A stretch of 64,000 bases of DNA, taken from positions 496,001 to 560,000 of the forward strand of contig NZ_JACBFO010000001.1 in NCBI RefSeq assembly GCF_021401135.1, read 5' to 3'. This DNA is from Azonexus sp. R2A61 (GTDB lineage: Bacteria; Pseudomonadota; Gammaproteobacteria; Burkholderiales; Rhodocyclaceae). Of the stretch, positions 29,180-37,872 are shown piece by piece (the first letter of the stretch is position 1; each line of letters begins with the position of its first letter). A program made the position numbers and the translations under genes. The notes beneath the pieces are model-generated. The model was not told where the DNA came from, did no database searches, and was given only the letters and a program-made list of their open reading frames with translations.

Positions 29180-30190
29180 ATGGATCGGCGGCAGTTCGTG
29201 CGTTCGGCGTTTGGGCTTTCGGCCCTGACAGCTGTTGAATTCGCCCCCTGGCAGGCTGTCGCGGCATTGGCCCAGGAAGTCGATAATTTTGTCCGCGGGC
29301 CGGCAGTCAAGGATCATCCGTTACGCCAGTTGTCGCCTCATGTCTGGATGATCTTCTCGCCGGATGGCTTTCCGACGCCGGAAAACCAGGGAATGATGTG
29401 TAACATTACCTGCATCGATACGCCCCAAGGGGTCGTCGTCGTCGATACCGGTGCTTCGGTGCAGATCGGCGAGATGGCTGTCCGCCAGATCAAGGCCGTG
29501 CTCGGCAAGCCGGTCGTTGCAGTGATCAACACCCACTATCACGGCGATCATTTCCTCGGTAATCAGGCCTTCGTCGAGGCCTACGGCGCAATGCCCATCT
29601 ATGCCCATGCCGGCACCATCCGCGAAATCGCAGGTCTTGAAGGCAGCAGCTGGCGAACCCTGATGGAGCAATGGACCAACCAGGCGACGGTCGGCACGCG
29701 CGTGGTTGCGCCGAATACTGCGGTCGACCATGGTCAGGAACTGAAATTCGGCAGCCTGATCCTGCGCCTGCATCACTACGGCAAGGCGCATACCCCTTAC
29801 GACATCTGCGTCGAAGTCGTCGGCGACAAACTGACCTGTATCGGCGATGTCGCGATGAACGGCCGGATTGCCAACATGGATCATGGTTCCTTTGCCGGCA
29901 CGCTGAAGGCCTACGAGCAACTTGAGAAGAATGCGCCGTCGGCGATCTGGTTGCCCGGCCACGGCGAAGCCGGGCCCGGTGTACTGGCCTGGAACCGGGC
30001 CGTCTTCGAAGGCATCTACGAAAGTTGCGTCAAGGCGGTTGAAGCCGGACAGCCGCTGGAAGCAGCGAAGACCCTGGTGCTGCGCGACCCGCGGGTCGCC
30101 AGTCGGGCCAAGGCGACCAAGGGGTTCGAGAACAATATCGGGAAATACGTCAGCCTGGCTTATCTGGAGGCCGAAGCCGCCGCGTTCTGA
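29180..30190 (+). CDS. MBL-fold metallo-hydrolase (SoxH-like)
   Basis: A 336-residue metallo-beta-lactamase-fold enzyme. The dinuclear metal site is TH119YH121GD123H124 plus later His/Asp (LPGHGEAGPG near 265). The N-terminal DRRQFVRSAFGLSAL resembles a twin-arginine signal (RRxF), so export is likely. It resembles the SoxH and quinoprotein-associated hydrolases of unknown substrate. No sox or PQQ genes lie nearby. TTCAGGAGACTCTTATG gives a good ribosome-binding site. Confidence 0.8.
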   Translation: MDRRQFVRSAFGLSALTAVEFAPWQAVAALAQEVDNFVRGPAVKDHPLRQLSPHVWMIFSPDGFPTPENQGMMCNITCIDTPQGVVVVDTGASVQIGEMAVRQIKAVLGKPVVAVINTHYHGDHFLGNQAFVEAYGAMPIYAHAGTIREIAGLEGSSWRTLMEQWTNQATVGTRVVAPNTAVDHGQELKFGSLILRLHHYGKAHTPYDICVEVVGDKLTCIGDVAMNGRIANMDHGSFAGTLKAYEQLEKNAPSAIWLPGHGEAGPGVLAWNRAVFEGIYESCVKAVEAGQPLEAAKTLVLRDPRVASRAKATKGFENNIGKYVSLAYLEAEAAAF

Positions 30191-30192
30191 CG

Positions 30193-30220
30193 AAAAAAGG
30201 CCGAGGGCGAGCCCTCGGCC
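30193..30220 (-). terminator. Rho-independent terminator (leftward)
   Basis: A perfect 10-bp stem, GGCCGAGGGC with a two-base turn, ending in TTTTTT when read leftward. It terminates the Tim44-like gene and lies 3' of the hydrolase gene too. Confidence 0.85.
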
Positions 30221-30248
30221 AAGGCGGGTTAAGCGACCGGACGGACGC

Positions 30249-31115
30249 TTACTGGACTTGCTGGATGCCGGCGATGACCCAGCCGCGGCTGCCATCCATC
30301 GGCTTGCTCATGTGCCAGATTTCCGAGAAGGCTTCGACCGGGCCGTTGCGCACTTCGCGAATCTGGCCGCTGAAATGCACGCTGACGATGTAGCGGCCGG
30401 CTTCTTCGGCGACGTCGATGACCTGGGCTTCAAGATTGACGACATCGGTTTCCTGGCTGGCGCCCTTGCGCTCCTCGATGGCCAGTCTGATCTCGGCGAA
30501 CATCTCGGGCGACGTGAATTCGCGGATGTCGTCGAGGTTGGCAGCATCGTTGGCGGCCTGCAGGCGAATGAAATTCACCTTGGCGGTACGGGCAAACCCC
30601 TCGGCATCGAAGTCGGCCGGGATGCTTGCACTGGCGGCTTGCATGGCCGGGTTGGCCGCGCTGCCGTCGGCCGGCGTGAATTCACGAGCCGTGCCGGGCT
30701 GCCCGCCGAAAGGCGCGCCGGCCCCGGCGTACTGCATGCCTTGGGCGGGCGAAGTCGCCTTCTTGCGCATGAAATAGCCGATGGCCGCCATGGCCACGAA
30801 GGCCAGCAGGGCAATCATCATGAAGTTGGCCAGTTCTTCACCGAAACCGAAGTGCGAGGCCAGTGCAGCGAGGCCGAGACCGGCAGCGAGACCGGCGATC
30901 GGCCCCATCCAGGAACGCTTGGGCTGGGTTTGCGGCGTGGCGGCCGGGGTTGCCGGTCTGGCCGGCGTTGCCTGGGCGGCGTTGTTGGCTGGCGGGGTCG
31001 CCTGGCGTTTCATGCCGAGCGAACTGCCGCCGCCGAGGCGCTTGGCCTCGGCGTGGTCGATGTTGATGGTGAAGCCGATGATGACGGCTGCAGCCATGGC
31101 GAGCAGGTTTTTCAT
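30249..31115 (-). CDS. Tim44-like domain protein
   Basis: A 288-residue protein with a signal peptide (to about residue 24, ending HAEA), a proline/alanine-rich low-complexity stretch, two hydrophobic helices (about 70-90 and 95-115) and a C-terminal Tim44-like domain (about 160-288; VIDVAEEAGRYIVSVHFSGQIRE). Bacterial members are inner-membrane proteins of unknown role; the fold is related to the mitochondrial import motor subunit. GGAGACATC precedes the ATG. Confidence 0.8.
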   Translation of the reverse strand: MKNLLAMAAAVIIGFTINIDHAEAKRLGGGSSLGMKRQATPPANNAAQATPARPATPAATPQTQPKRSWMGPIAGLAAGLGLAALASHFGFGEELANFMMIALLAFVAMAAIGYFMRKKATSPAQGMQYAGAGAPFGGQPGTAREFTPADGSAANPAMQAASASIPADFDAEGFARTAKVNFIRLQAANDAANLDDIREFTSPEMFAEIRLAIEERKGASQETDVVNLEAQVIDVAEEAGRYIVSVHFSGQIREVRNGPVEAFSEIWHMSKPMDGSRGWVIAGIQQVQ

Positions 31116-31215
31116 GGGATGTCTCCTTTCGGGGCGCTAAGTGTCGGCAACTTTAGCCCGGATCGGGGAATCGAAAAACCGGGTTGTTGCTGTTTTTTGC
31201 TTCGGAAAAAACGAA

Positions 31216-32499
31216 TTATTCGTTGCCAAGAAGCCGGGCGATGGCCAACGGATTCGAAGGGAAGTAGAGATGCAGATAGGAAGCCGTCAGCCTTTGCTGG
31301 CGCCACACCGGCTCGCCGCTGCGACCATCCGGCGTTTGAGCATGGCAGAGGGGATCGAGCGTCGTGCTGCTGCGGGAGAAATGAAAGGTATGGCCGGCAA
31401 GGTTTCCTTCCGGAAGCGTCACGAACTGGGTGCCCAGGGCGCTCAGCCTCGGCTGCATGACGGCTCGTCCCGGGAGTAGTCCGGCGAAGGCATGTGTCCG
31501 GCCATCGACACCGACGATCTCCTCGAACAGGCTCATCATGCCACCGCACTCGGCGAGCATCGGCTTGCCGCGGGCAACATGGTTGCGCAACTGTTCCCAC
31601 AAGGCGAAGCGTCGGCAAAGGATGTCGGCATGGACTTCCGGATAGCCGCCTGGCAGCCAGACGGCATCGCAGGCAGGTAGCGGCTCGTCGGCCAGCGGAG
31701 AAAAGAAGACAGGGTCAGCGCCCAGTGCCCGCAGTGTTTCCAGGTTCGCCGGATAGATGAAGCCGTAGGCCGCATCGTGGGCAATGCCTATGCGTTGTCC
31801 GGCGAGCAGCGGCGGTGTAACCGGCGGCGCGATGTCCGGAAAATCGATCGGTGCGGGCAGGTTGACCGTAGCCGTGGCGGCGAGTGCATCGGCCAATTGG
31901 TCCAGGCGCTGTGTCAGGTCGGAAATCTCGCTGGCCTGGAGCAGGCCGAGATGCCGCTCGGGCAGACTGTCGGCTTGTTTGGGCAAGGCGCCGAACCAGT
32001 CCATGCCATCGGGCAGACTGCTACGGAGGAAGTCGGCGTGACGGACGCTGGCGACCCGGTTGGCCAGCACGCCGGCAAAGGGCAGTTCCGGTCGGTAGCT
32101 GGCCAGGCCGTGGGCGACGGCACCGAAGGTCTGGGCCATCGATCCGGCATCGATCAGTGCCATCACCGGAATGCCGAAATGCATGGCAATGTCGGCGGCC
32201 GACGGTTTGCCGTCGAACAGGCCCATGACGCCCTCGATCAGGATCAGATCGGATTCTTGGGCGGCGCGCGCCAGCCGCCAGGCTGCGTCGGTTTCGCTGC
32301 ACATGCCGAAATCGAGGTTCTGGCACGGTCGACCGGAGGCCAGGGCGTGAATCTGCGGATCGATGAAATCCGGCCCGCACTTGAATACCGTGACGCGCCG
32401 CCCCTGGCGGGCGTGCAGCCGGGCCAGCGCGGCGACGACGGTGGTCTTGCCCTGGCCCGAGGCGGGGGCGGCAACCAGCAGCGCGGGGCAACTCGCCAT
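31216..32499 (-). CDS. cbiA: Cobyrinate a,c-diamide synthase
   Basis: A 427-residue enzyme that amidates the a and c side chains of cobyrinic acid or its hydrogenobyrinic equivalent. The N-terminal ATPase has a P-loop (PASGQGKTT) and the C-terminal glutamine amidotransferase-like domain has MLAECGGMMSL. A GTG at 32511 is also in frame; the ATG at 32499 was preferred for spacing. Last gene of the riboswitch-controlled B12 operon, five bases after cobO. It implies that salvaged or de novo corrin precursors are used, as the rest of the pathway is outside this window. Confidence 0.9.
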   Translation of the reverse strand: MASCPALLVAAPASGQGKTTVVAALARLHARQGRRVTVFKCGPDFIDPQIHALASGRPCQNLDFGMCSETDAAWRLARAAQESDLILIEGVMGLFDGKPSAADIAMHFGIPVMALIDAGSMAQTFGAVAHGLASYRPELPFAGVLANRVASVRHADFLRSSLPDGMDWFGALPKQADSLPERHLGLLQASEISDLTQRLDQLADALAATATVNLPAPIDFPDIAPPVTPPLLAGQRIGIAHDAAYGFIYPANLETLRALGADPVFFSPLADEPLPACDAVWLPGGYPEVHADILCRRFALWEQLRNHVARGKPMLAECGGMMSLFEEIVGVDGRTHAFAGLLPGRAVMQPRLSALGTQFVTLPEGNLAGHTFHFSRSSTTLDPLCHAQTPDGRSGEPVWRQQRLTASYLHLYFPSNPLAIARLLGNE

Positions 32500-32504
32500 G
32501 GACT

Positions 32505-33095
32505 TCACCACTCCAGGCCGGGCATCGCCTTGACCCCGGCCTGGAAGGCATGTTTCTCCATCGCGATGTCGCTCACCGTGTCGGCAGCGTCGCGCAAGGC
32601 CTGCGGTGCCGCACGGCCGGTGATGATCACGTGCTGCATCGGCGGCCGGGCAAGCAGGCGGGTGATGACCGCTGCGAGGTCAAGCCAGCCGTACTTGAAG
32701 GCGTAGGTCATTTCGTCGAGAACGACCAGGTCGACCGCAGGATCGGCCAGATGGCCGCAGGCCACGTCCCAGGCCGCCTGGGCGGCGCGTGCGTCGCGTT
32801 CCTTGTCCTGGGTTTCCCAGGTGAAGCCTTCGCCGCCGGTGTGCCAGAGCACACCCTCCTGGCGCCGGAAAAAGGCTTGCTCGCCGGTATCCGAGCGCCC
32901 TTTCACGAACTGCACGACGCCGACCTTCATGCCGTGGCCGAGGGCCCGGGCAACGACGCCGAAAGCCGCCGACGACTTGCCCTTGCCGTTGCCGGTATGC
33001 ACCACCAGCACCCCGCGTTCGGTCTGCGCCGCGGCGATCTTTTCATCGATCACCGCCTTCTTCCGTTGCATGCGGGTTTCGTGGGTCTGGGTCAT
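32505..33095 (-). CDS. cobO: Cob(I)alamin adenosyltransferase
   Basis: A 196-residue CobA/CobO/BtuR-type enzyme that attaches the 5'-deoxyadenosyl ligand to cob(I)alamin or cobyrinate. The P-loop is HTGNGKGKSSAAFG (about 33-46), and DLVVLDEMTYAFKYGWLD follows as in family members. It makes the cofactor form used by the methylmalonyl-CoA mutase in this window. Three bases separate it from btuD. Confidence 0.93.
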   Translation of the reverse strand: MTQTHETRMQRKKAVIDEKIAAAQTERGVLVVHTGNGKGKSSAAFGVVARALGHGMKVGVVQFVKGRSDTGEQAFFRRQEGVLWHTGGEGFTWETQDKERDARAAQAAWDVACGHLADPAVDLVVLDEMTYAFKYGWLDLAAVITRLLARPPMQHVIITGRAAPQALRDAADTVSDIAMEKHAFQAGVKAMPGLEW

Positions 33096-33098
33096 GAT

Positions 33099-33872
33099 TT
33101 ACTCCGGAATGAAACAACGGTGGCCGGCGTCCTCGAGCTGACGCAGCTTGTGGCCGTAGAGTTCGGACAGCGTGCCGGCCGTCAGGATGTTGTCGACCGA
33201 ACCGCTCAGGCTGCGCCCGTCGCCATGGACGAGCAGTGCGCGATTACAGAAACGGTGTGCCAGCGCCGGGTCGTGCAGGACCATGACGACACCGGCCTGC
33301 CGCGTTCGGGCAGTGGCGGCAAAGAGTTCGAGCACCGCCATCTGGTGATTGAGATCGAGATGGGAGAGTGGTTCGTCGAGCAGGTAGAGCGGCGCTTCCT
33401 GGGCCAGCAAGGTGGCAATCGCCAGACGCTGTCGTTCGCCTCCGGAAAGCGTGTGTACCTGGCGCGCTTCCATGCCGGCGAGCCCGACCGAGCGCAGGGC
33501 GTCGCGGGCGATCTGTGCGTCGTGTCGGCTTTCCCAGTCCCAGCGGCCGAGATGCGGGTGGCGTCCGGTGAGGGCGGTCTCGAGTACGCTCGAACCGAAC
33601 GGGTCGGACTGGAACTGGCCGAGCCAGGCACGGCGCAGTGCCGCGCTGCGCGGTGCCAGCAGGCTGCCGTCCTCGCCGCCGAGCAGGATGGCGCCGGCGG
33701 CGGGGGGACGCAATCCGGCCAGCGTGGCGAGCAGGGTCGATTTGCCGGCGCCGTTGCGACCGAGAATGGCCAGTCGCTCACCGGGCGCCAGCGCCAGATC
33801 GATGCGGTCGACCACCGTTTTGCCGCCGATTTCAACCGACAACCGGCGGGCTTCGAGCAGCGGTACGCTCAT
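33099..33872 (-). CDS. btuD: Cobalamin ABC transporter ATPase BtuD
   Basis: A 257-residue ABC ATPase. Walker A is GRNGAGKST (about 37-45), the signature is LSGGERQR, and Walker B is LYLLDEPLSHLD. The ATG at 33872 overlaps the btuC stop by four bases. In this riboswitch operon it most likely energises vitamin B12 import, though family members also move haem or iron siderophores. Confidence 0.88.
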   Translation of the reverse strand: MSVPLLEARRLSVEIGGKTVVDRIDLALAPGERLAILGRNGAGKSTLLATLAGLRPPAAGAILLGGEDGSLLAPRSAALRRAWLGQFQSDPFGSSVLETALTGRHPHLGRWDWESRHDAQIARDALRSVGLAGMEARQVHTLSGGERQRLAIATLLAQEAPLYLLDEPLSHLDLNHQMAVLELFAATARTRQAGVVMVLHDPALAHRFCNRALLVHGDGRSLSGSVDNILTAGTLSELYGHKLRQLEDAGHRCFIPE

Positions 33873-34843
33873 TTCGGTTGCCTCGACAGCAGGAACAGGA
33901 AGACTGGCACGCCGATCAGCGCGGTGAGCACGCCGACCGGCAATTGCTGCGGTGCGATGAGGGTGCGGGCAGCGGTATCGGCAAACACCAGCAGGCTGCC
34001 GCCGGCCAGCGCCGAAGCCGGCAGCAGCAGGCGCTGGTCGTTGCCGATCGCCAGTCGTACCAGGTGCGGCACGATCAGGCCGATGAAACCGATCGATCCG
34101 GCAGTCGTCACCGATGCCGCGGTGGCCAGTGAGGCCAGCAGATAAATCACCAGGCGCAGCCGGTCGACCGCAACGCCGAGTGCCTGCGCCTGCATCTGGC
34201 CGCGCGCCAGCAGATTCATCTCGCGCGCGAAGGGCAGTGCACAGAGCAGGCTGGCGGCAAGCGCCAGCAGTGCCGGCCACCAGGTGAAAGTCTGCCCGAG
34301 ATCGCCCATCAGCCAGAACAGCATGCCGTGCAGCTTGCCCTCCTCGGCGATTGCCAGCATCAGCGCGATCAGGGCGCCGCAGCCGGCGGCGACGATGACG
34401 CCGGTGAGCAGCAGCCGAGTCTGCGTCCAGCTGCCGTCGCCGTGCGCCAGTCCGAATACCAGGAAGGTCGCCCCGAGGGCGCCGGCGAAGGCCAGCGCAT
34501 CGACGGCAAGCAACGGCAGGCCGAACAGGATGGCGAGCATGGCCCCGACGCCGGCGCCGCCGGAAATCCCCAGGACATAAGGGTCGGCCAGCGGGTTGCG
34601 CAGCAGCACCTGCATCAGCGCGCCGGCCAGTGCCAGGAGGCCGCCGCAGGCGAAGGCGGCGATCGCCCGCGGCAGCCGCAGTTGCAGGGCGATGTCGCCG
34701 CTGCCGCCCTGGCCGAGCAAGGCACCGAGCACTTCGCCCGGCGTTACCCGCAAACTGCCGGCCATCAGCGCCAGACTGAAGCCGGCCACGGTCGACAGGG
34801 TCAGTGCAGCAAGAATCAGCAGGGCGCGGCGGCGGGAAGGCAT
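33869..34843 (-). CDS. btuC: Cobalamin ABC transporter permease BtuC
   Basis: A 324-residue FecCD/BtuC-family permease with about nine or ten helices and the ATPase-contact loop near GSIGFIGLIVPHLVRLAIGN. It lies between btuB and btuD, with a 3-bp gap and a 4-bp overlap. No periplasmic BtuF gene is present in the window, so the binding protein must be encoded elsewhere. Confidence 0.88.
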   Translation of the reverse strand: MPSRRRALLILAALTLSTVAGFSLALMAGSLRVTPGEVLGALLGQGGSGDIALQLRLPRAIAAFACGGLLALAGALMQVLLRNPLADPYVLGISGGAGVGAMLAILFGLPLLAVDALAFAGALGATFLVFGLAHGDGSWTQTRLLLTGVIVAAGCGALIALMLAIAEEGKLHGMLFWLMGDLGQTFTWWPALLALAASLLCALPFAREMNLLARGQMQAQALGVAVDRLRLVIYLLASLATAASVTTAGSIGFIGLIVPHLVRLAIGNDQRLLLPASALAGGSLLVFADTAARTLIAPQQLPVGVLTALIGVPVFLFLLSRQPK

Positions 34844-34846
34844 GGC

Positions 34847-36676
34847 TTATTTTGGCGTGTAACGCAGGCCGATGAAAGCGTTGATGCCTGCGGTGGCATA
34901 GCCTCGGACCAGTTCGTAGTCCTTGTCGAACAGGTTGTTGATGCGCCCTTCGATGGCCAGTTCCTTGTTGATCGCATAGCGCCCGGTCAAATTGACCAGA
35001 CCATAACTGGCCAAGCGATTGCTCTGGTTGTTGTCGTCGTAGCGGCTTCCCACGCCGAGCATTTCGACGCCTGTTTCAAACGCGCCCCAGGATTTGGTGA
35101 TGGCGAGCAGCGCCTTGTTTCTGGCCCGGCGGCCGAGACGCATCCCGGTATCGTCATTGGTCGCGTTCAGCCAATCGTAACTTGCGTGCACGGTCCAGTC
35201 GTCGAAACGCAGGTTGTAATCCAGCGTGATGCCCTGCAGCCGGGCGTTGGAAGTGTTCTGGTAGCGGAAAGTGCCCGCGTTCCAGTCGATCATGTTTTCG
35301 ACCCGGTTCAGGTAGTAGGTTGCCGATACGCTCTGCTTGCCGTTATCCCAGACGAGCGCCGCTTCCCGGTTGCGCCCTTCTTCCGGTTTGAGTTGCGCGT
35401 TGCCGGACCATTGGTCGTAAAGCTGATACAGGGACGGCGCCTTGAACGACGTGCCGTAACTGAGCTGGGCCCTTAGTTGCGGCAGGATCTGGTAACCATA
35501 GGCGAGGGCATAGGTTCCCTTGTCACCGAATTGGGAATGGTTGTCGTGGCGGGCGCTCACCTGCCAGCGGTGGGCCCGCCAGTTGCCCGTCCAGCCGGCG
35601 AAGTAGGATTTGTTGTCGACTTCCTTGCCGTCGAATCCGCCTTCGTAAACCGCTTCCTGTTCCAGGCGTTCGGCACCGAGCAGCAGTTTGTTGCCGAATG
35701 GCAATGTGATGTCGTTTTGCCAGGAAAGCTGACGGTTTTCCGTTTCGAAATAGCTGCCCTGCGGCGCCCACGAGGCGAAATTCTTCTGCCAGTCGAGGGT
35801 GCGTCCGTACTGAAGTTTGCTGCTCCAGCGATCGCTCAGGCGATTGTTGGAAAACAACTGCCATTGCCTGGTCCGGAAATCGAGGTAGCTGTCGAAGGTA
35901 CCGTTGGCCGGGATGTTGCCGCTGTCGTAGTGGGCGCGCCCTTCGTTCTGACGGTAGCTGAAACCGGCTTCATGTCCTTTCAACGGAATGATCGATGCCG
36001 ACACTGCGCCGCTGCTGTTGCGGTAGGCATCCCTGTCCGCATCCTGGTTCGAAGCGTTCTTCTGGGCGGAAAAGCTCTGCGATTCATCGTGTCCGCCTTC
36101 GATACGGAAACGCCAGTGTTCGCCGCCGCCCGACAGGCCGGCATTGGCCTGAAAAGTGTCCTGGGTGCCGTAGCCGATGAAAGCGTCGCCCCGCAGTCCC
36201 GGGCTGCCCTGGCGCGTGAAAATCTGGATCACGCCTCCGACCGCATCGGCCCCGTACAGCGTCGATCCCGGTCCGCGCAAGATTTCGATGCGTTCGATAT
36301 TGGCCAACGGGATGAAGCGCAACGGCGATCCCGCCAGATCGACCGAATTGATGGGCTGCCCGTCGATCAGGATCTTGGTCTGATCCGGACGTGCGCCGCG
36401 CAAGTACAAGCTGGACGTGGTTCCGGCCCCGCCACTGCTGGCGATTTGCACGCCAGCCTGACGGCCGAGCAGGTCGATGATCGTTCCACCGGCATTGCGT
36501 TCGATTTCTTCCCGTTCGATTACTGTGACATCGGAGAGGACTTCGGCGGTTCTGGCCGCCTGGCGGGTTGCGGTGACGGTGATCGTGTCGAGGGCGGCGA
36601 GTTGCTCGGCTGCGCCGGCAAGCGGCACGATGACGAAAGGCAGCAGCGCTGCGATGGGGGTGAGACGAAATTGCAT
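34847..36676 (-). CDS. btuB: TonB-dependent B12 receptor BtuB
   Basis: A 609-residue outer-membrane receptor from the ATG at 36676, which follows AAAGGGGAAATC. Signal peptide to about residue 23 (PLAGAA), TonB box DTITVTATR near 30, plug domain (VTVIEREEIERNAGGTIIDLLGR... and IEILRGPGSTLYGADAVGG), then a 22-strand barrel. The length equals E. coli BtuB. The cobalamin riboswitch directly upstream supports the substrate. The final residues are YTPK rather than the usual aromatic end. Confidence 0.9.
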   Translation of the reverse strand: MQFRLTPIAALLPFVIVPLAGAAEQLAALDTITVTATRQAARTAEVLSDVTVIEREEIERNAGGTIIDLLGRQAGVQIASSGGAGTTSSLYLRGARPDQTKILIDGQPINSVDLAGSPLRFIPLANIERIEILRGPGSTLYGADAVGGVIQIFTRQGSPGLRGDAFIGYGTQDTFQANAGLSGGGEHWRFRIEGGHDESQSFSAQKNASNQDADRDAYRNSSGAVSASIIPLKGHEAGFSYRQNEGRAHYDSGNIPANGTFDSYLDFRTRQWQLFSNNRLSDRWSSKLQYGRTLDWQKNFASWAPQGSYFETENRQLSWQNDITLPFGNKLLLGAERLEQEAVYEGGFDGKEVDNKSYFAGWTGNWRAHRWQVSARHDNHSQFGDKGTYALAYGYQILPQLRAQLSYGTSFKAPSLYQLYDQWSGNAQLKPEEGRNREAALVWDNGKQSVSATYYLNRVENMIDWNAGTFRYQNTSNARLQGITLDYNLRFDDWTVHASYDWLNATNDDTGMRLGRRARNKALLAITKSWGAFETGVEMLGVGSRYDDNNQSNRLASYGLVNLTGRYAINKELAIEGRINNLFDKDYELVRGYATAGINAFIGLRYTPK

Positions 36677-36784
36677 GATTTCCCCTTTCCCGGCGGGCGT
36701 CCCCGCATGCCGGTAAGCATTGGACAGGAAGCGTCGGGAGGGAGTGTCTGGTCCAGGACCGGCGCCACCACCCCGTGGCACTTC

Positions 36785-36972
36785 CGCATGTGTCCCAGGC
36801 CGGTATCCGGGCTCGCAAGTCTTGACGCATCGCCTTCCCAGGTTTCCCCAGTGGCTTGTTGATGGTCCGCACTTGCTTACCGTTGCGGGGGCAGCAGCGG
36901 GATGATCTCGTGGGAGACGCACCGCTTTCCCGTTTAACCGCGCGTGGAGAATCCGTGCGCGGCACCTGACAC
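36785..36972 (-). ncRNA. Cobalamin (AdoCbl) riboswitch
   Basis: Read leftward, this leader has the order of conserved blocks of the cobalamin riboswitch: GGTGCC near the 5' end, TTAAACGGGAA, GCTGCCCCCGCAACGG, GCCACTGGG, GGGAAGGCG and the B12-box-like GCCCGGATACCGGCC (plus-strand 36799-36813). A TAGAAT box at 36980-36985 would place the start at about 36973. Next to btuB the 36677-36710 region can fold as a GC-rich hairpin just before the ribosome-binding site, so control may be at translation initiation. Confidence 0.92.
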
Positions 36973-37061
36973 GGCGCGCATTCTACATGTACCGACCGTT
37001 CCCGGCGAGGGATGGCGGTGATGTATGCGTATAAAACACTTTGAAAATAGCCGCTTAGTCC

Positions 37062-37091
37062 TTGACCATGCAGTATTTGTCCCTCTATAGT
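37062..37091 (+). promoter_or_regulatory. Sigma-70 promoter of zapB-zapA
   Basis: TTGACC at 37062-37067 and TATAGT at 37086-37091 with an 18-bp spacer. The predicted start lies at or within two bases of the zapB ATG at 37099, so the transcript may be leaderless. Confidence 0.65.
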
Positions 37092-37098
37092 GCGCGCC

Positions 37099-37299
37099 AT
37101 GAACAGCGAACTCGAAGCGCTCGAAGCCAAGATCGAACAGGTCGTCGCCCTGGTCCACCAGTTGCGCGCCGAGAACGATGTCTTGAAGAACCAGATGGCG
37201 GCTGCCGAGGCCGAACGCCTTCATCTGCGGGCCACGATGACAGCCGCCCGCGAGCGTCTTGAAGGCCTGGTCGACAAGATTCCCGAGGATGCGCAATGA
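37099..37299 (+). CDS. ZapB-like coiled-coil protein
   Basis: A 66-residue protein that is one continuous coiled coil (heptads from LEALEAKIEQVVALVHQLRAEN onward), matching the short TIGR02449/ZapB-like proteins found before zapA. E. coli ZapB links the Z-ring to the chromosome terminus via MatP. The stop overlaps the zapA start (ATGA). The ATG at 37099 was chosen because an upstream ATG would fall before the promoter's predicted start. Confidence 0.75.
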   Translation: MNSELEALEAKIEQVVALVHQLRAENDVLKNQMAAAEAERLHLRATMTAARERLEGLVDKIPEDAQ

Positions 37300-37619
37300 G
37301 CGGCGAGCCGAACTTTCTCGACGTCAAGATCATGGGCCGCGAGTACCGTGTGGCCTGTCTGCCGGAAGAGCGCGACGCCCTGTTGTCGGCGGTCGATCTG
37401 GTGGACAACAAGATGCGCGAGATTGCCCAGCGCACGAAAAGCACGATAGCCGAGCGCGTTGCAGTGATGGCGGCGCTGAACATCGCGCATGAGCGTCTGG
37501 CCGTCCCGCAGGACGGCGTGCAGGAAACGGTTGCGTCGCCGGACGCAAAGCGTAGAATCGAAGACATGGGAGCACGGCTTGATGCCGTGCTGGCGTCCCA
37601 GCAGCAGCTCGATCTCTGA
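37296..37619 (+). CDS. zapA: Cell division protein ZapA
   Basis: A 107-residue Z-ring-associated protein: N-terminal FLDVKIMGREYRVACLPEERDALLSAVDLVD head and a C-terminal coiled coil. It bundles FtsZ filaments. As in most proteobacteria the 6S RNA gene follows directly. Confidence 0.9.
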   Translation: MSGEPNFLDVKIMGREYRVACLPEERDALLSAVDLVDNKMREIAQRTKSTIAERVAVMAALNIAHERLAVPQDGVQETVASPDAKRRIEDMGARLDAVLASQQQLDL

Positions 37620-37642
37620 GTCGTTGCGGGGAACCCCGCCAG

Positions 37643-37822
37643 TGTTCCCTGCGGTGTTCGTTAAGGCCATATATTCCTTGAACCAATGCTGATTGGCATC
37701 GGTTGCGGACCAAAACCCCGCTGTTGTGCGCGTTCTTCGTCGAATGTGCCTGATGCGGATGGAAAGCAGCCACTCTGAACCCCGGTTCAGGATGCCGGCC
37801 TGACGGCACTCGCGGGGGCTTT
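37643..37822 (+). ncRNA. ssrS: 6S RNA
   Basis: Roughly 180 nt directly downstream of zapA. The 5' part CCTGCGGTGTTCGTTAAGGCC and the 3' part GACGGCACTCGCGGGGGC can pair to close the long rod typical of 6S RNA, and GAACCCCGGTTCAGG resembles the internal 3' hairpin of the E. coli RNA. 6S RNA mimics an open promoter and sequesters sigma-70 RNA polymerase in stationary phase. Ends are approximate. A hairpin GCGGGG/CCCCGC sits just upstream at 37626-37639. Confidence 0.8.
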
Positions 37823-37827
37823 ATTCG

Positions 37828-37855
37828 ACAGGTGGCAGCATTGCCACCTGTTTTC
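37828..37855 (+). terminator. Terminator after 6S RNA
   Basis: A perfect 10-bp stem ACAGGTGGCA with a four-base loop, then TTTT. It separates 6S RNA from the EVE-domain gene. Confidence 0.8.
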
Positions 37856-37872
37856 ATTTCCGGAAGTGGCGA

